From Thaumasiovibrio subtropicus (lineage in GTDB: Bacteria > Pseudomonadota > Gammaproteobacteria > Enterobacterales > Vibrionaceae): a stretch of 64,000 nucleotides of DNA. The DNA lies in the NCBI RefSeq assembly GCF_019703835.1, contig NZ_AP023055.1, forward strand, positions 1,836,672 to 1,900,671. The letters run 5' to 3'. The notes under the pieces are model-generated. The model was given only the letters and a program-made list of their open reading frames with translations, was not told the DNA's origin and did not search any database. Made by a program: the position numbers and the translations under genes. Of the stretch, positions 52,881-62,783 are shown one piece after another (the first letter of the stretch is position 1; every line of letters starts with the position of its first letter).

Positions 52881-54668
52881 GTGACAATAAAACGATCGCT
52901 GACCGGGTTCGCGGTTTTACTTGGCGTATTTATGACAGCGTTAATTGGCATCGTCGCTTATCAGCAAGCGACGAACCACATTGCCAATCGCCTCAATCAA
53001 GACATTACCCAACTCAGCGAAACGTTAAGCAATGAGTTAGAACGGTTCAGCCAGCTCCCAGTATTGTTGGCGAGCGATCCTCGCCTGCAACGTTTTCTTA
53101 CCGCCCCATTTAACCCTTCAAGTACCAATGAGCTGCTCTATAAGTGGCAACAGACGCTTGAAGCCGACGTGATTTACCTTATCGATCATAACGGATTAAC
53201 GCTCGCTGCCAGTAACAGCCGAGAAGACACCTCTTTTGTTGGTCACAACTTTCAGTTTCGTCCGTACTTTCAACAAGCGATGTCAGATGAACGCGGTCAG
53301 TACTTTGCATTAGGTATTCAATCTAACCGTCGAGGCTACTATTTCTCAGCCCCGATTCGACGCCAAGGTGTCGCATTGGGCGTATTAGTGATCAAAGTTG
53401 ATCTGAGCGCCGTTGAGGAGCTTTGGCGTTATCAAACTTCTGATTACTTGATTGTTGACCAGAACGGGGTGGTGTTTTACAGCTCCAAACCTGAATATCT
53501 CTACCATTCATTATTGACGCTCGACGAAACAACAAAACAGTCCATCATTGATTCGCGCCAATATGGCAGGCCGGGCTTGCTACCGTTAACTCAAGCCACG
53601 CACCTAGATGCACTGCAAAGCCCATTATTGGCCTTGAGAGATAACGAATCGGGTATCTCCAGACATATCAGTCAGTCTTTCCCGATGCCTCAGATAGGTT
53701 GGCAAATATTTGGCGTTTCGCCCGTTACCAATGCTTGGCAAGTTGTCGGTCAAGCCATTGTCATTTTCATGGTGTTTTATCTTCTTATTTGCTTAGCGGC
53801 CGCCTCATGGTTTGAAACATACTCAACAAAGCAGAAGCTATCGCGCCTTAACTCTCGCCTAGAACACCTTGTGCGTGAACGCACCGACAAGCTTCAACTC
53901 AGCAACCAACAGTTACGAGAGACACTCAGGCAATATGAACATAGCCAACACGCCCTTAAGCAGACAGAACGGGAGCTCATACAAGCCGCCAAACTCGCCA
54001 TGTTAGGTGAACTCTCCGCCAGCATTAATCACGAGATTAACCAGCCGCTCGCTGCGATTCGCACCTATGCAGAAAATGCACAACGCTTCTTAGACAAAGG
54101 CAACCTCAACCATGTCGGCAATAACTTGGCGCAAATCGTTGAGCTAAATGAAATGATCACAGAGATCATCGCGCGCTTAAAAGTCTTTGCCCGTAAGCAA
54201 GACGGCAGCCACCAAGGTCTTTGTGATGTCGAGTCTGCACTGCATTCCGCGATTAGCATCGTCAATGCACGTTTACTCAAAGCGGGCATTGTCGTTAAGC
54301 TTGATGCCACGGATACGCGCGACATCGTCAACATCGACGCAGTACAGTTAGAACAGATCATCATCAATTTACTTACTAACGCCGCGCAGGCGCTTGCATC
54401 ACATCCATCTCCGCGTATCGGTATTACCCCGATACGCCATCAAGATTGGATGGAAATTCAAGTCTGGGACAACGGTGATGGCGTTGAAAATCCGCGTCAG
54501 ATATTTGATCCTTTCTATACCTCGAAACCGGACGGGCTAGGACTGGGGTTAACGATTTCCAAACGTATCATCGAAGATTTTGGCGGTGCCATTAGCGTCT
54601 CTCAGCATACGTCTGGTGGCGCCTGTTTTCATCTTCGGATACCACTTTCTAAAGAGGAGACACGATGA
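52881..54668 (+). CDS. DctB-like sensor histidine kinase
   Basis: 595 residues from a GTG. Two membrane helices (about 8-28 and 290-312) enclose a periplasmic double PDC/Cache sensor as in DctB. A coiled coil leads to the H-box GELSASINHEINQPLAAIRTYAEN, which is typical of the DctB class, and the ATPase domain (NLLTNAAQAL, DNGDGV, GLGLGLTISKRI). Known relatives sense C4-dicarboxylates. It overlaps the regulator gene by 4 bp (ATGA). No dctPQM genes are adjacent, so the signal is uncertain. Confidence 0.87.
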   Translation: MTIKRSLTGFAVLLGVFMTALIGIVAYQQATNHIANRLNQDITQLSETLSNELERFSQLPVLLASDPRLQRFLTAPFNPSSTNELLYKWQQTLEADVIYLIDHNGLTLAASNSREDTSFVGHNFQFRPYFQQAMSDERGQYFALGIQSNRRGYYFSAPIRRQGVALGVLVIKVDLSAVEELWRYQTSDYLIVDQNGVVFYSSKPEYLYHSLLTLDETTKQSIIDSRQYGRPGLLPLTQATHLDALQSPLLALRDNESGISRHISQSFPMPQIGWQIFGVSPVTNAWQVVGQAIVIFMVFYLLICLAAASWFETYSTKQKLSRLNSRLEHLVRERTDKLQLSNQQLRETLRQYEHSQHALKQTERELIQAAKLAMLGELSASINHEINQPLAAIRTYAENAQRFLDKGNLNHVGNNLAQIVELNEMITEIIARLKVFARKQDGSHQGLCDVESALHSAISIVNARLLKAGIVVKLDATDTRDIVNIDAVQLEQIIINLLTNAAQALASHPSPRIGITPIRHQDWMEIQVWDNGDGVENPRQIFDPFYTSKPDGLGLGLTISKRIIEDFGGAISVSQHTSGGACFHLRIPLSKEETR

Positions 54669-55903
54669 GCGTTGATGTCATTTTCATTGATGATGAGCGA
54701 AGCATTCGCGATGCCGTTCAGCAAACCATTGAGCTAGAAGATTTGCGCGTCGCGTGTTTTGCGAGTGGTCGAGACGCGTTACAACAGCTCGACGCAACCT
54801 TTCCCGGCATCATCATCACGGATATCAACATGCCACTCATGAATGGCATTGAAGTACTGCAACGCACCCTACAGATTGATAATGAGCTGCAAGTCGTGAT
54901 GCTGACAGGACACGGGGATATCTCAACTGCAGTCGAAGCGATGCGCGAAGGCGCTTACGATTTCATAGAGAAGCCTTTTTCAACGTCCCACTTAATTGAT
55001 GTCATCCGTCGAGGTCTCGATAAGCGTCGCTTAATCCTCGAGAATCGCGACCTGCGTCAAGAGCTGGATCTGCAATCTCAACCCGGTCCTCGCCTATTAG
55101 GAAATACCGATGAAATCCAACAGATTCGTCGCGTGCTCGCTCACCAAAAAGCCCAGCCACATGATCTCTTGATCTGCGGAGAGAGCGGCGCCGGGAAAAA
55201 ACTTGCGGCACGTTTCTTACAAACCGATCCCGGCCGTTTTCATTCCATCTCATGCCAATACACGGACATAGAACAACTTATCGCCCAAGCCAATGCGATC
55301 CCAACATTTGAACCCAATCTGTTCTATTTAGAGCAGGTTGAAACTTTTAAACAGCAGACAGCGCTAGTGGATTGGTTAGCCCACAAACCCACGCATATCC
55401 GTGTTGTTGCCAGCTCAGTGCAGTCGCCTCAATGGCTTGCAAACAGTGACAATTTTCTATCCTCTCTCTACCTTCGCCTAAGCATGATTACACTTCACAT
55501 GCCGACGCTAGTGCAGCGTAAGGCGGATATCGATTTACTGTTCAATAATTTCTGCCGTAATGCGGCATCCCGTTTCGGTATCACCCAGCCTAAGCTCACC
55601 GATGACGAACGGAATACGCTGTTCCACTATACGTGGCCTGGTAACGTGCAAGAGTTGAGAGCCGTAGCTGAGCGTTTTGTCTTGCTTGGACAAGGCTTGA
55701 AAATCAACTCCCCTGAAGAGCAAGGCCATCGTCTTCATCTCGCCGATATGGTGTTGCAGTTTGAAAACAACATTTTGTCTGATGCGCTACAGCGCCATCA
55801 GGGCCGATTGAAAGATGTTCAAGAAGAGTTAGGGTTGGCGCGAAAAACCCTCTATGACAAATTGAAAAAGCATAATATCGACAAAGAAAGCTACAAAGGG
55901 TGA
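54665..55903 (+). CDS. DctD-like response regulator with degenerate AAA+ domain
   Basis: 412 residues, shorter than DctD (about 445). The receiver is intact (DDE; D53 in ITDINMPLMNG; K103 in IEKPF). The AAA+ region keeps a Walker A (GESGAGKK, 172-179) and WPGNVQEL (324-331), but about 25 residues with the GAFTGA sigma-54 contact loop are missing, and the Walker B position reads LFYLEQVE without the Asp-Glu pair. The C-terminal Fis-type helix-turn-helix is intact. Sigma-54 activation is therefore unlikely; it may act as a sigma-70 activator or repressor. Confidence 0.85.
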   Translation: MSVDVIFIDDERSIRDAVQQTIELEDLRVACFASGRDALQQLDATFPGIIITDINMPLMNGIEVLQRTLQIDNELQVVMLTGHGDISTAVEAMREGAYDFIEKPFSTSHLIDVIRRGLDKRRLILENRDLRQELDLQSQPGPRLLGNTDEIQQIRRVLAHQKAQPHDLLICGESGAGKKLAARFLQTDPGRFHSISCQYTDIEQLIAQANAIPTFEPNLFYLEQVETFKQQTALVDWLAHKPTHIRVVASSVQSPQWLANSDNFLSSLYLRLSMITLHMPTLVQRKADIDLLFNNFCRNAASRFGITQPKLTDDERNTLFHYTWPGNVQELRAVAERFVLLGQGLKINSPEEQGHRLHLADMVLQFENNILSDALQRHQGRLKDVQEELGLARKTLYDKLKKHNIDKESYKG

Positions 55904-56090
55904 GCCCTACAGCCAAAATCATACCTCGCGGCGATCAAACACCCAGTGAGTTTACATTTTTTTAACAATAAACTTGAAGCTTTCAGGTTTATCGACTGTC
56001 CTTGTATATAGCCACACTCATGATCGAGATGGCCTTCACACACGTAAGTCGAAGTGAGACTGAGTGTGTGGCACCAAAAGGGACAAGCTT

Positions 56091-56606
56091 ATGAAACGAC
56101 TCTATTACATAACGCAAGATCTTGATGATGCCGAAGTTATCTCAGATGAAGTGCATCAAAATGGTATCGATGACCACCACTTTTTTGTGATTAGCAGAGA
56201 TGAATCAGGCCTGAAAACCCATCACTTACATGGCAGCAACCAATTAGAAGATACCAACATACTCGCTGCACGTAAGCGAGCTTATCTATTGGGAGGAAGT
56301 GTGTTGGGTTTGGGTGTCATTTTGCTCACCCTGTTCAGCGATGTATTTGGTTCGTTCATGATGCTGCCACTTGTGCTGCTCATTGCCATCGCGCTGGTTA
56401 CAATAGGGTTAGTGAAAGTCGCAGGAAACTCGTTTGATGGCTATTTTATGGGATTGTTTAATCAACACCTCGATCGTGGCGAAGTCGTCATTGTTATCGA
56501 TGTAAGTCGCGATCAAGCAAGTAAAGTCGAAGCCATTCTCGATACACACCCTAAAGCACATTTTATTGCGGATTGTTCGAGTTTTCGTTCTGCCATTCCA
56601 GACTAG
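56091..56606 (+). CDS. Two-helix membrane protein of unknown function
   Basis: 171 residues from the ATG at 56091 (the frame opens nine codons earlier). An N-terminal alpha/beta domain (RLYYITQDLDDAEVISDEVHQNGI) is followed by two adjacent membrane helices (about 60-105) and a C-terminal alpha/beta domain (GEVVIVIDVSRDQASKVEAIL). It resembles small stress-type domains in layout, but I do not recognise the family. It has its own upstream region and a terminator. Confidence 0.65.
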   Translation: MKRLYYITQDLDDAEVISDEVHQNGIDDHHFFVISRDESGLKTHHLHGSNQLEDTNILAARKRAYLLGGSVLGLGVILLTLFSDVFGSFMMLPLVLLIAIALVTIGLVKVAGNSFDGYFMGLFNQHLDRGEVVIVIDVSRDQASKVEAILDTHPKAHFIADCSSFRSAIPD

Positions 56607-56633
56607 TTTGACACACTACTTACCCTCGCCAAT

Positions 56634-56660
56634 AAAAAACGCGACCTTGAGTCGCGTTTA
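56634..56660. terminator. Bidirectional terminator
   Basis: AAACGCGAC and GTCGCGTTT pair around CTTGA, with A-rich and T-rich flanks, between convergent genes ending at 56606 and 56684. Confidence 0.85.
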
Positions 56661-56683
56661 ACTTTCAAATAAGCCACATTAAG

Positions 56684-57481
56684 TTATGCGGCGAATTTCT
56701 TGATGAAAGCAATCGAATGCTCGTTGAAATCATCAGGTCGCTCAACATTGCAAACGTGGCCACAGTTTTCGAACTCAGTTAAATAACTGTTCTGATGTAC
56801 CGCCACCATTTCGCGCACCGGTTTAATGAACATGTAATCTTCTGCTCCCATCAAGTACAAGGTTGGGATGGGTAACTCTCGCTCTTTGAAATAGCGCATC
56901 AAAGGATTGACCTCTGCAGCTAGCTTAAACCAACGCTTAAATTCTTGCTGACACAGTTTCTTTGCTTCACGTACAAAAAGGTGTCGAGACTCGCGCTGAT
57001 TCCGCTGCGGCATAATGATGTAGGCGAACAAACTGTAGAGCCACATGTAAGGCACAAAGCTCTTACACAGATCGCCAATGCGCACCAATATTTGCGAGCG
57101 AGTATTGAAGCGAGTAATCGCTCCCCCTAACACCATTGTCTTTACCCGAGAGGGCGCGAGTTCGGCTAAATTACGAATAATAATAGTGCCGAGCGAGATG
57201 CCCACAAAATGCGCTTTTTGAATACGTAAGTGATTTAGCAATTTGACAATATCCGTCGTCACTTCTTTAAAACTGTACGGATTTGAGATCATCTCCTTCA
57301 ACATATTGTTGGATTTACCGTGGCCACGGAGATCGAGAAGCAGCACATTGAAATGCTCTTTGTAGGCGCGGATCTGCTTAAACCAAATTGAGGAACTACC
57401 ACCTGCACCATGAACGAATACAACCCATTCTTTACTGTTAGCGTGTGAATAGGTTTTGTGGAAGAGCAAAGAATCAGACAT
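56684..57481 (-). CDS. Alpha/beta-fold hydrolase
   Basis: 265 residues. Oxyanion-hole HGAGGSSSIW, nucleophile Ser in VGISLGT, an Asp in MGAEDYMF and the His in ENCGHVCN form the triad. No signal peptide. The substrate is unknown. It lies near the chromosome-2 centromere sites and is convergent with the two-helix membrane protein. Confidence 0.85.
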   Translation of the reverse strand: MSDSLLFHKTYSHANSKEWVVFVHGAGGSSSIWFKQIRAYKEHFNVLLLDLRGHGKSNNMLKEMISNPYSFKEVTTDIVKLLNHLRIQKAHFVGISLGTIIIRNLAELAPSRVKTMVLGGAITRFNTRSQILVRIGDLCKSFVPYMWLYSLFAYIIMPQRNQRESRHLFVREAKKLCQQEFKRWFKLAAEVNPLMRYFKERELPIPTLYLMGAEDYMFIKPVREMVAVHQNSYLTEFENCGHVCNVERPDDFNEHSIAFIKKFAA

Positions 57482-57500
57482 CTTGAACCATCAATCGAAA

Positions 57501-57515
57501 ATTTACAGTGTAAAT
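57501..57515. promoter_or_regulatory. parS2-like centromere site 2
   Basis: ATTTACAGTGTAAAT is an exact match to the parS2 palindrome TTTACA-N-TGTAAA. It lies 20 bp upstream of the hydrolase start at 57481, so ParB2 binding could also touch its promoter. Confidence 0.85.
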
Positions 57516-57749
57516 AGTAGCACAGACGCTAGCATGACCAAAATCGCAGGTCATTTCAGAGTGTATCAGAATAAAAATAGAGGGTGGTTGAACCAATCAA
57601 GGTTGTACTCGAGCACAGATGCTTACTCAGCGGAATCTCCATTCTTGGTCGCATAGCGCTGCGGTGAAGTATTAAGGCGCTAAGCCATAGTATGGATGAC
57701 GAGCCTAGACAAGGCGTCCAATCATAAACGACTTGAAAGTGTTTGCCCC

Positions 57750-59393
57750 TTAGATTGGTTGCATCTCAGCTGACTTTCCATTGAAACGCACTTTGGAGGG
57801 ACCATGCTCCTCAATGATATTCAACGCTTCTCCCGCCACAGTGCATTGCACACCTGAATAGACACGGTTCATCGCCGTCACCGTTGAACTTCTCGCTTGG
57901 GAGGTTAACTGAGCATCACACTCTTCTATGGCATCACGCAACCGTTTTAACTGCTTCGATAATACAGACTTGGCTTGCTTTAACTTAACGACGGTTGCTT
58001 TAGGTCGCTTGCTCACGGGCAAAGCCGCCATTTTCTTCGCCGCGCCAAGCACGCGTTGAAGTGTATCCAACTGGGACTTTTGTTCTTTGATTAGGTGCGT
58101 ACGCTGTGTACGTAAACGCTCGAAGTTTTCAAAGGCGCAAACCTCGGTTGGGGTCGAGGCAGCAGCGCCAAGGTTGACGACTTCAACAGCGCCCCCGACT
58201 TTAACAAAACCGCCATTCAACGTACCTTTTCGCTTCGTTGGGTCAACAACATGCAAGTTGGCCTCACTGCGTATCTCGCAGTGCAGAGCGTGAAGCTGAA
58301 GATTGATATCACCAACCGCATCCAGATTGGCATACTGTGCAAACTTGGACGAAATCTTCCCTTTCGCGATGACATGGCAATTGAGCTCATCACTTTTGCG
58401 ACCAATAATGCCGTTGGCGACAACCACATCTTCACCAGCTTCAACGCGCGCCGATTCGATAAAACCACCAACAGTTACAGTCCCTGTCGCTTTGACGCGC
58501 ATCCCTTGTGCGATGTCACCATTTACCACCACACTGCCATCAAAAACAATGTGTCCCGTAGCAACCGTCACAGACTTCAAACATAGCGCTTCATCTATCT
58601 CAACCGAATTATCTTTCAGATGTGGAATGCCTGAACGTTCAGCCAGAAGCACCATAGGATCGCTGTCTGAAATAACCGTCCCTTTTCCTGCTTTAAAGTT
58701 ACGATCTTTGCCTGCATTCGCCTTTAGCACTCGTCCCTTAATCGTAATGCCGTCCTTGCCTTTTGTCGCTGGATGCTTTCTTAAGACAGGCGTCCCTTCC
58801 TGGACCATGATGACGTCGCCAAGATCGCGCATATCTACCGTGCCATCACCGCGCTCTCTTGGTCGTAATACACGTTGCTCACAATCTTGCACCAAGGCAA
58901 CTAACTTCGCATCCTTACCATTCTCGGCAGGCGAGCCAAAGGCAATCGCATCAGAGACCGTTTCGCCCGCTTTCAACCGCTTGCCACGCTCAATTAAATC
59001 GTCAATATGATTTTGACTGATCCCGACAGTCACACTCGCTTCAGAGAGGGCTTTACTTAACTTGGCGAGATTGATTGCATCACCACCATAACCGCCCACT
59101 ATCGTCGCATAAGCGGTCATGGCATCTTCATCAACCCGTACAGACACTTTGGCATCACGGCGTTCAGCAATGACGACGGGAGAGCGGTTCAAATTATCAA
59201 CGTCGTCTGGCAATGTCGCGAGCAAATCAGCTAACTGCGTTTCACTGACGTAATAATCTCGAACGCGGTACGCACTCAGCAATGAGTAAACATCTTCAAG
59301 CGTAATGAGGCCATGCTGCTCACGATTGTAAGCTGCTGGCTGTAAGAAGACTTGTGACTCATCATGCGAGAGAATTACCAATTGTTGTGCCAC
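57750..59393 (-). CDS. FapA-family (DUF342) protein
   Basis: 547 residues from a GTG after CGGAG. The middle is a right-handed beta-helix-like repeat (GHIVFDGSVVVNGDIAQG, ATGTVTVGGFIES, AGEDVVVANGIIG) as in the DUF342/FapA family. The N-terminal part resembles the FapA N-terminal domain; a coiled coil (about 420-500) follows the beta-helix. Known relatives are tied to polar flagella and cell-envelope functions, but the role is not well defined. No flagellar genes are nearby. The gene lies between two parS2 sites. Confidence 0.8.
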   Translation of the reverse strand: MAQQLVILSHDESQVFLQPAAYNREQHGLITLEDVYSLLSAYRVRDYYVSETQLADLLATLPDDVDNLNRSPVVIAERRDAKVSVRVDEDAMTAYATIVGGYGGDAINLAKLSKALSEASVTVGISQNHIDDLIERGKRLKAGETVSDAIAFGSPAENGKDAKLVALVQDCEQRVLRPRERGDGTVDMRDLGDVIMVQEGTPVLRKHPATKGKDGITIKGRVLKANAGKDRNFKAGKGTVISDSDPMVLLAERSGIPHLKDNSVEIDEALCLKSVTVATGHIVFDGSVVVNGDIAQGMRVKATGTVTVGGFIESARVEAGEDVVVANGIIGRKSDELNCHVIAKGKISSKFAQYANLDAVGDINLQLHALHCEIRSEANLHVVDPTKRKGTLNGGFVKVGGAVEVVNLGAAASTPTEVCAFENFERLRTQRTHLIKEQKSQLDTLQRVLGAAKKMAALPVSKRPKATVVKLKQAKSVLSKQLKRLRDAIEECDAQLTSQARSSTVTAMNRVYSGVQCTVAGEALNIIEEHGPSKVRFNGKSAEMQPI

Positions 59394-59623
59394 GTTTGCT
59401 CCGAGTGAAAAGAAAAGTGTGATATCCAGCCCAAGTTATGACTAGAATTCTAGTCTATAGAACCCAAAGTTGAGCCTAGATGCAATGCATTACAGCTGTA
59501 ATTTTGACCAATCTCTCATTAGTTAAGGTGAAGAAAAGAAAATGCAGTTGTGAATGACCGGAATTCAGAAACTCACAAAGAGAAAGCGATCAATGTCTGC
59601 GAGTCGCACAAAGAAAAACGAAG

Positions 59624-59638
59624 ATTTACACTGTAAAT
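59624..59638. promoter_or_regulatory. parS2-like centromere site 3
   Basis: ATTTACACTGTAAAT matches TTTACA-N-TGTAAA. Its right end touches the tmcA stop codon. Confidence 0.85.
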
Positions 59639-61674
59639 CACTCTCTACTTAGCTGCGTATCAATCAAGGCTCTCCACTGTTTTTCGACCATTTTACGACT
59701 TAATAAATCTCTGTCAGACAGCAAGGTTTCCCAACTGTGATTGAGTAGGCACTTTCTTAACAGACGTTGAAACGATGGGTCAAAAATTGCTTCGCGATTC
59801 ACTAATTGTTGCTTCACCCAACGAGATAACACATCAACAATCAAATCATAACCAAGGCCACCCCGGCTGTAAGCAAGCAGCAATTGCGTATCAGATTTAG
59901 ACTGGGCTTGCTCCTTCAAGGCTGATGTAAACAATGGAACAACCACATCAAGAGGAAGCCGTTGAAACTGCTCTAAGCACTGACGTTCAAATGTGGGCAG
60001 AAATCTCTCGGAAGCCAACTGCAGCCATGGCGGAAGTGAGTCTGATGCAGAGACCATAAGCAGGGAGTATGTACCGCTGGCTGCATCTCGAGAAACCCCG
60101 AGGCGAAGAGGTAAGAACTGCGCAGCTAACCAAAACGGTAACGTCTCGCCACTACAACCGAAGCTTGTCCCAAGATAGTGCTGCGGATAGGCGGACCTCA
60201 CAGCATTAATCAACCCAAGACCAACGCCCTGCCTTCTGAGGGAGCCAGCCACAGCAACTCGCATGATCCGTACTGCACCCAGCGTAAGCACATGCGGGTC
60301 AGCACAGTGCGTTGCGACACTTTGTGCCAGCAAATGTCCTTTTACGCGGCGCTCACCTATAATCACTTTTTGGGCAAGCGAAAGATCAAACTGGCCTTCC
60401 TCACTCACAAGCGCAACGCCGCCTATGACATCATCTTTGGAGGCAACCCAAACCGCAGTGCTTTCATCATCGAGAAGTTGCTGCAAATCGCTTGGTGATG
60501 TTTGATAGTGAGCCACTATAAGTAAACCAAACAAGTCACGCAGCAGGCGGGGGGATTCCAGTAACGTCTGCGAGTCAAGCTTGTGATAACTGAGCGCTGT
60601 ACCGTCATCGACAGGTTTGCTTGACTCAGCATCAAGCAGTAATGCATCAAACAGCCACGCCTCTAAAGGGCAGCCTGCTGACCAACGAATCGGAGACGAC
60701 AACGTAATCCGTTTAGACTCGGGATAGATAGCTTTCAATGCGGGAACGAACTTGAGTTCAAATCCTTGACCTGAACCTTCATAACCATGTGTGGTGGTCG
60801 AAAACACCATGCGTCGGTATTGCTTGGCCATGGTCAACAACATGGGGATGGGCATTGCTGCCGCTTCATCAACCACAACCATATCCGCATCTGGCAACGT
60901 CTCCACGACTAGGTCCGGCGCAATGAAGGTGAGCACACTTTGCCGATATTCAAGTTGCTTGCTGTCGGGCAACGACAGCCGTTGTGCCACTGTCTCGAAC
61001 AAAGATGAAACCGCCGAAAATGACGGTGCAGTTACCAAGATATGTCGCTTTCCCGATTGCATCAGCTCCGCTGCCGCGATGCCGAGTGCGGTTGATTTTC
61101 CTCTGCCACGATCAGCCGTCATGACTAATGGACGCTTACTGTGTCCGGTGACAACACGCTGAATTGCTTCAACCGCTATTGATTGGCAGTGACTGCCACA
61201 CCCTAATGCATCCTGATAACGTGTGTAACCAGACAGGTTAGCCAAAGGGGTAGATGCCATGTCATCACCGACAACAGACAACGTGGAGAACGCACGCTGC
61301 AACGAAGCGGCTAAGTGTAATTCAAAGGGAGTATGAGGAAACTGCTCTGATAACCAAAGAACCAGAATACCTCCACCCTTGACCAAGCCGCTAGCGATCC
61401 CCAACGCGTTAGCATTGATACCATCTCGAAAATCAAGCAACAGAAAATCCAGGTCACTACCGAGCGCGTGCTTTAGCTGCTTATGCGTGACTTTTTTTAG
61501 CGGTAAAGCGTCATCATCCGACACCATCATGGCGGTTGAAAACAGAGAAGCAAGAGGCTCAAACCAAGAGGGCAGTGTTGAACGCTGAATGGTTATGACA
61601 CCACGGACATGGTGTTTATCGCAGTGCTCAAGTAACTGAGCGAGTTGATTCGGAAGCGACAAGGTTGATGGCAT
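59638..61674 (-). CDS. tmcA: tRNA(Met) cytidine acetyltransferase
   Basis: 678 residues from the ATG at 61674; the open frame up to 61809 would cross the parB2 terminator. TmcA forms N4-acetylcytidine at the wobble base of elongator tRNA-Met with acetyl-CoA and ATP. Domains in order: N-terminal domain, RecD-type helicase with Walker A (TADRGRGKSTALG) and Walker B (VVVDEAAAMP), GNAT acetyltransferase (MRVAVAGSLRRQGVGLGLI) and a C-terminal tRNA-binding part. It is downstream of parB2 but separated from it by a terminator. Confidence 0.93.
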   Translation of the reverse strand: MPSTLSLPNQLAQLLEHCDKHHVRGVITIQRSTLPSWFEPLASLFSTAMMVSDDDALPLKKVTHKQLKHALGSDLDFLLLDFRDGINANALGIASGLVKGGGILVLWLSEQFPHTPFELHLAASLQRAFSTLSVVGDDMASTPLANLSGYTRYQDALGCGSHCQSIAVEAIQRVVTGHSKRPLVMTADRGRGKSTALGIAAAELMQSGKRHILVTAPSFSAVSSLFETVAQRLSLPDSKQLEYRQSVLTFIAPDLVVETLPDADMVVVDEAAAMPIPMLLTMAKQYRRMVFSTTTHGYEGSGQGFELKFVPALKAIYPESKRITLSSPIRWSAGCPLEAWLFDALLLDAESSKPVDDGTALSYHKLDSQTLLESPRLLRDLFGLLIVAHYQTSPSDLQQLLDDESTAVWVASKDDVIGGVALVSEEGQFDLSLAQKVIIGERRVKGHLLAQSVATHCADPHVLTLGAVRIMRVAVAGSLRRQGVGLGLINAVRSAYPQHYLGTSFGCSGETLPFWLAAQFLPLRLGVSRDAASGTYSLLMVSASDSLPPWLQLASERFLPTFERQCLEQFQRLPLDVVVPLFTSALKEQAQSKSDTQLLLAYSRGGLGYDLIVDVLSRWVKQQLVNREAIFDPSFQRLLRKCLLNHSWETLLSDRDLLSRKMVEKQWRALIDTQLSRE

Positions 61675-61774
61675 AGCATTTACCGACAGAGTGCAGAAAC
61701 AATAGACTGGCACTTTGTCAGGAATAGAAAATGAATTCAAGCAAGCTTGGTATGAGCTGCGGAGTCTGCATAAA

Positions 61775-61803
61775 AAAGCCGCTAACTGAGTAGCGGCTTT
61801 GAA
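61775..61803 (-). terminator. Terminator after parB2
   Basis: On the minus strand AAAGCCGCTA and TAGCGGCTTT pair around CTCAGT, followed by six T. It sits between the parB2 stop and the tmcA start. Confidence 0.88.
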
Positions 61804-61808
61804 GGTCA

Positions 61809-62783
61809 TTACTTCTCGATAAAATCTTGTACCAGCTTTAAAAGCGCAGCCATTTTATCGTCATCAAGCTGGTTAAACTTCATGGTCAACTTATCTTTGT
61901 TGCGCTGATAAGAGACTTTGCCTTTAACCAACTCTTGCGCTGACGCCTTAGCCGGTTTGGTTTCGACACTACTCGCAACCCGATTTTCAATATCTAAGGT
62001 CACTTCTCTTGTTAGACGAGACAGACCTTGAATCGCCTTGGTCTGCCAAAGCGGTTTGTCGTCTTGATTCAACGCCGAAATCAACGCTGTTTGTTGTGAC
62101 TGCGGTAAGTTGAAGAACAAGCGATGTAGCTTCACAATGGTGGGGCGACCTAACTCGCTGACACTTGGGTATGCCATTAGGAGTTCCATTGGCAGATCCG
62201 CCGCTTTTAGCGCGCCACTCACTAACGCTTCACTACATTGACACACTTTTGCGAGCTCTTTTTGATCGGTCACATCACCACGAGACAACATCGCTTGCAT
62301 CTCTTTACCGCGCTCATAAAGTGAGAGCGGCTTATGCGCGTTCGCGACATCAGAAAGAAACTTAGCATGCTTAGTGGTAATACCATGCGCAACATAAACC
62401 AAGAATGGCTTACTTGAATGAATACATGCCATGCGACGACGGCTACCATCCAAGACTTCTATGGTCCCATCTTCACACCAGCGTCCGACAGCAGGAAACT
62501 GCTGACCACGCTCTTGCAAGGTGATCAAAATATCCGCCAGTGCGTGCTCGGTTAGAAACGCTTGTTCACGGGCATTTTCTTCAAAGACGCGCGTTTTGCT
62601 CGCAACCTCATCTGCCGCAACCGTGACTAGTTCGAATGAGACAGTGGCTTCACCCGCAACCGCTAGCTCAATGACAGCGGCTTTTTCTTTCGCAGCTGTT
62701 TGGGCTTCTTGAGGGCTAGTCGCGCGTCGCTTGTTAGCCTTTCCAAACAATCGGGCATTGAGATCAGACGTTTTGATTGCCAT
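61809..62783 (-). CDS. parB2: Chromosome-2 partition protein ParB2
   Basis: 324 residues. It binds parS2 centromere sites and works with ParA2 to position and segregate chromosome 2. The N-terminal ParB/Srx-type domain (IEVLDGSRRRMACI) and the helix-turn-helix (VTDQKELAKVCQCSEALVSGALKAADLP) are visible. It shares a base with parA2 (TAATG overlap), so the two are translationally coupled. Three matching sites lie in this window. Confidence 0.93.
   Translation of the reverse strand: MAIKTSDLNARLFGKANKRRATSPQEAQTAAKEKAAVIELAVAGEATVSFELVTVAADEVASKTRVFEENAREQAFLTEHALADILITLQERGQQFPAVGRWCEDGTIEVLDGSRRRMACIHSSKPFLVYVAHGITTKHAKFLSDVANAHKPLSLYERGKEMQAMLSRGDVTDQKELAKVCQCSEALVSGALKAADLPMELLMAYPSVSELGRPTIVKLHRLFFNLPQSQQTALISALNQDDKPLWQTKAIQGLSRLTREVTLDIENRVASSVETKPAKASAQELVKGKVSYQRNKDKLTMKFNQLDDDKMAALLKLVQDFIEK

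Noticed and set aside
57620..57720. A further MITE copy near 57.7 kb
   Set aside because: Only short similarity (GAGCCTAGACAAGGCG) is seen, with no inverted-repeat end.
61675..61809. Longer N-terminus of TmcA up to 61809
   Set aside because: It would cross the parB2 terminator hairpin at 61775-61803, and the extra residues are not typical of the family.
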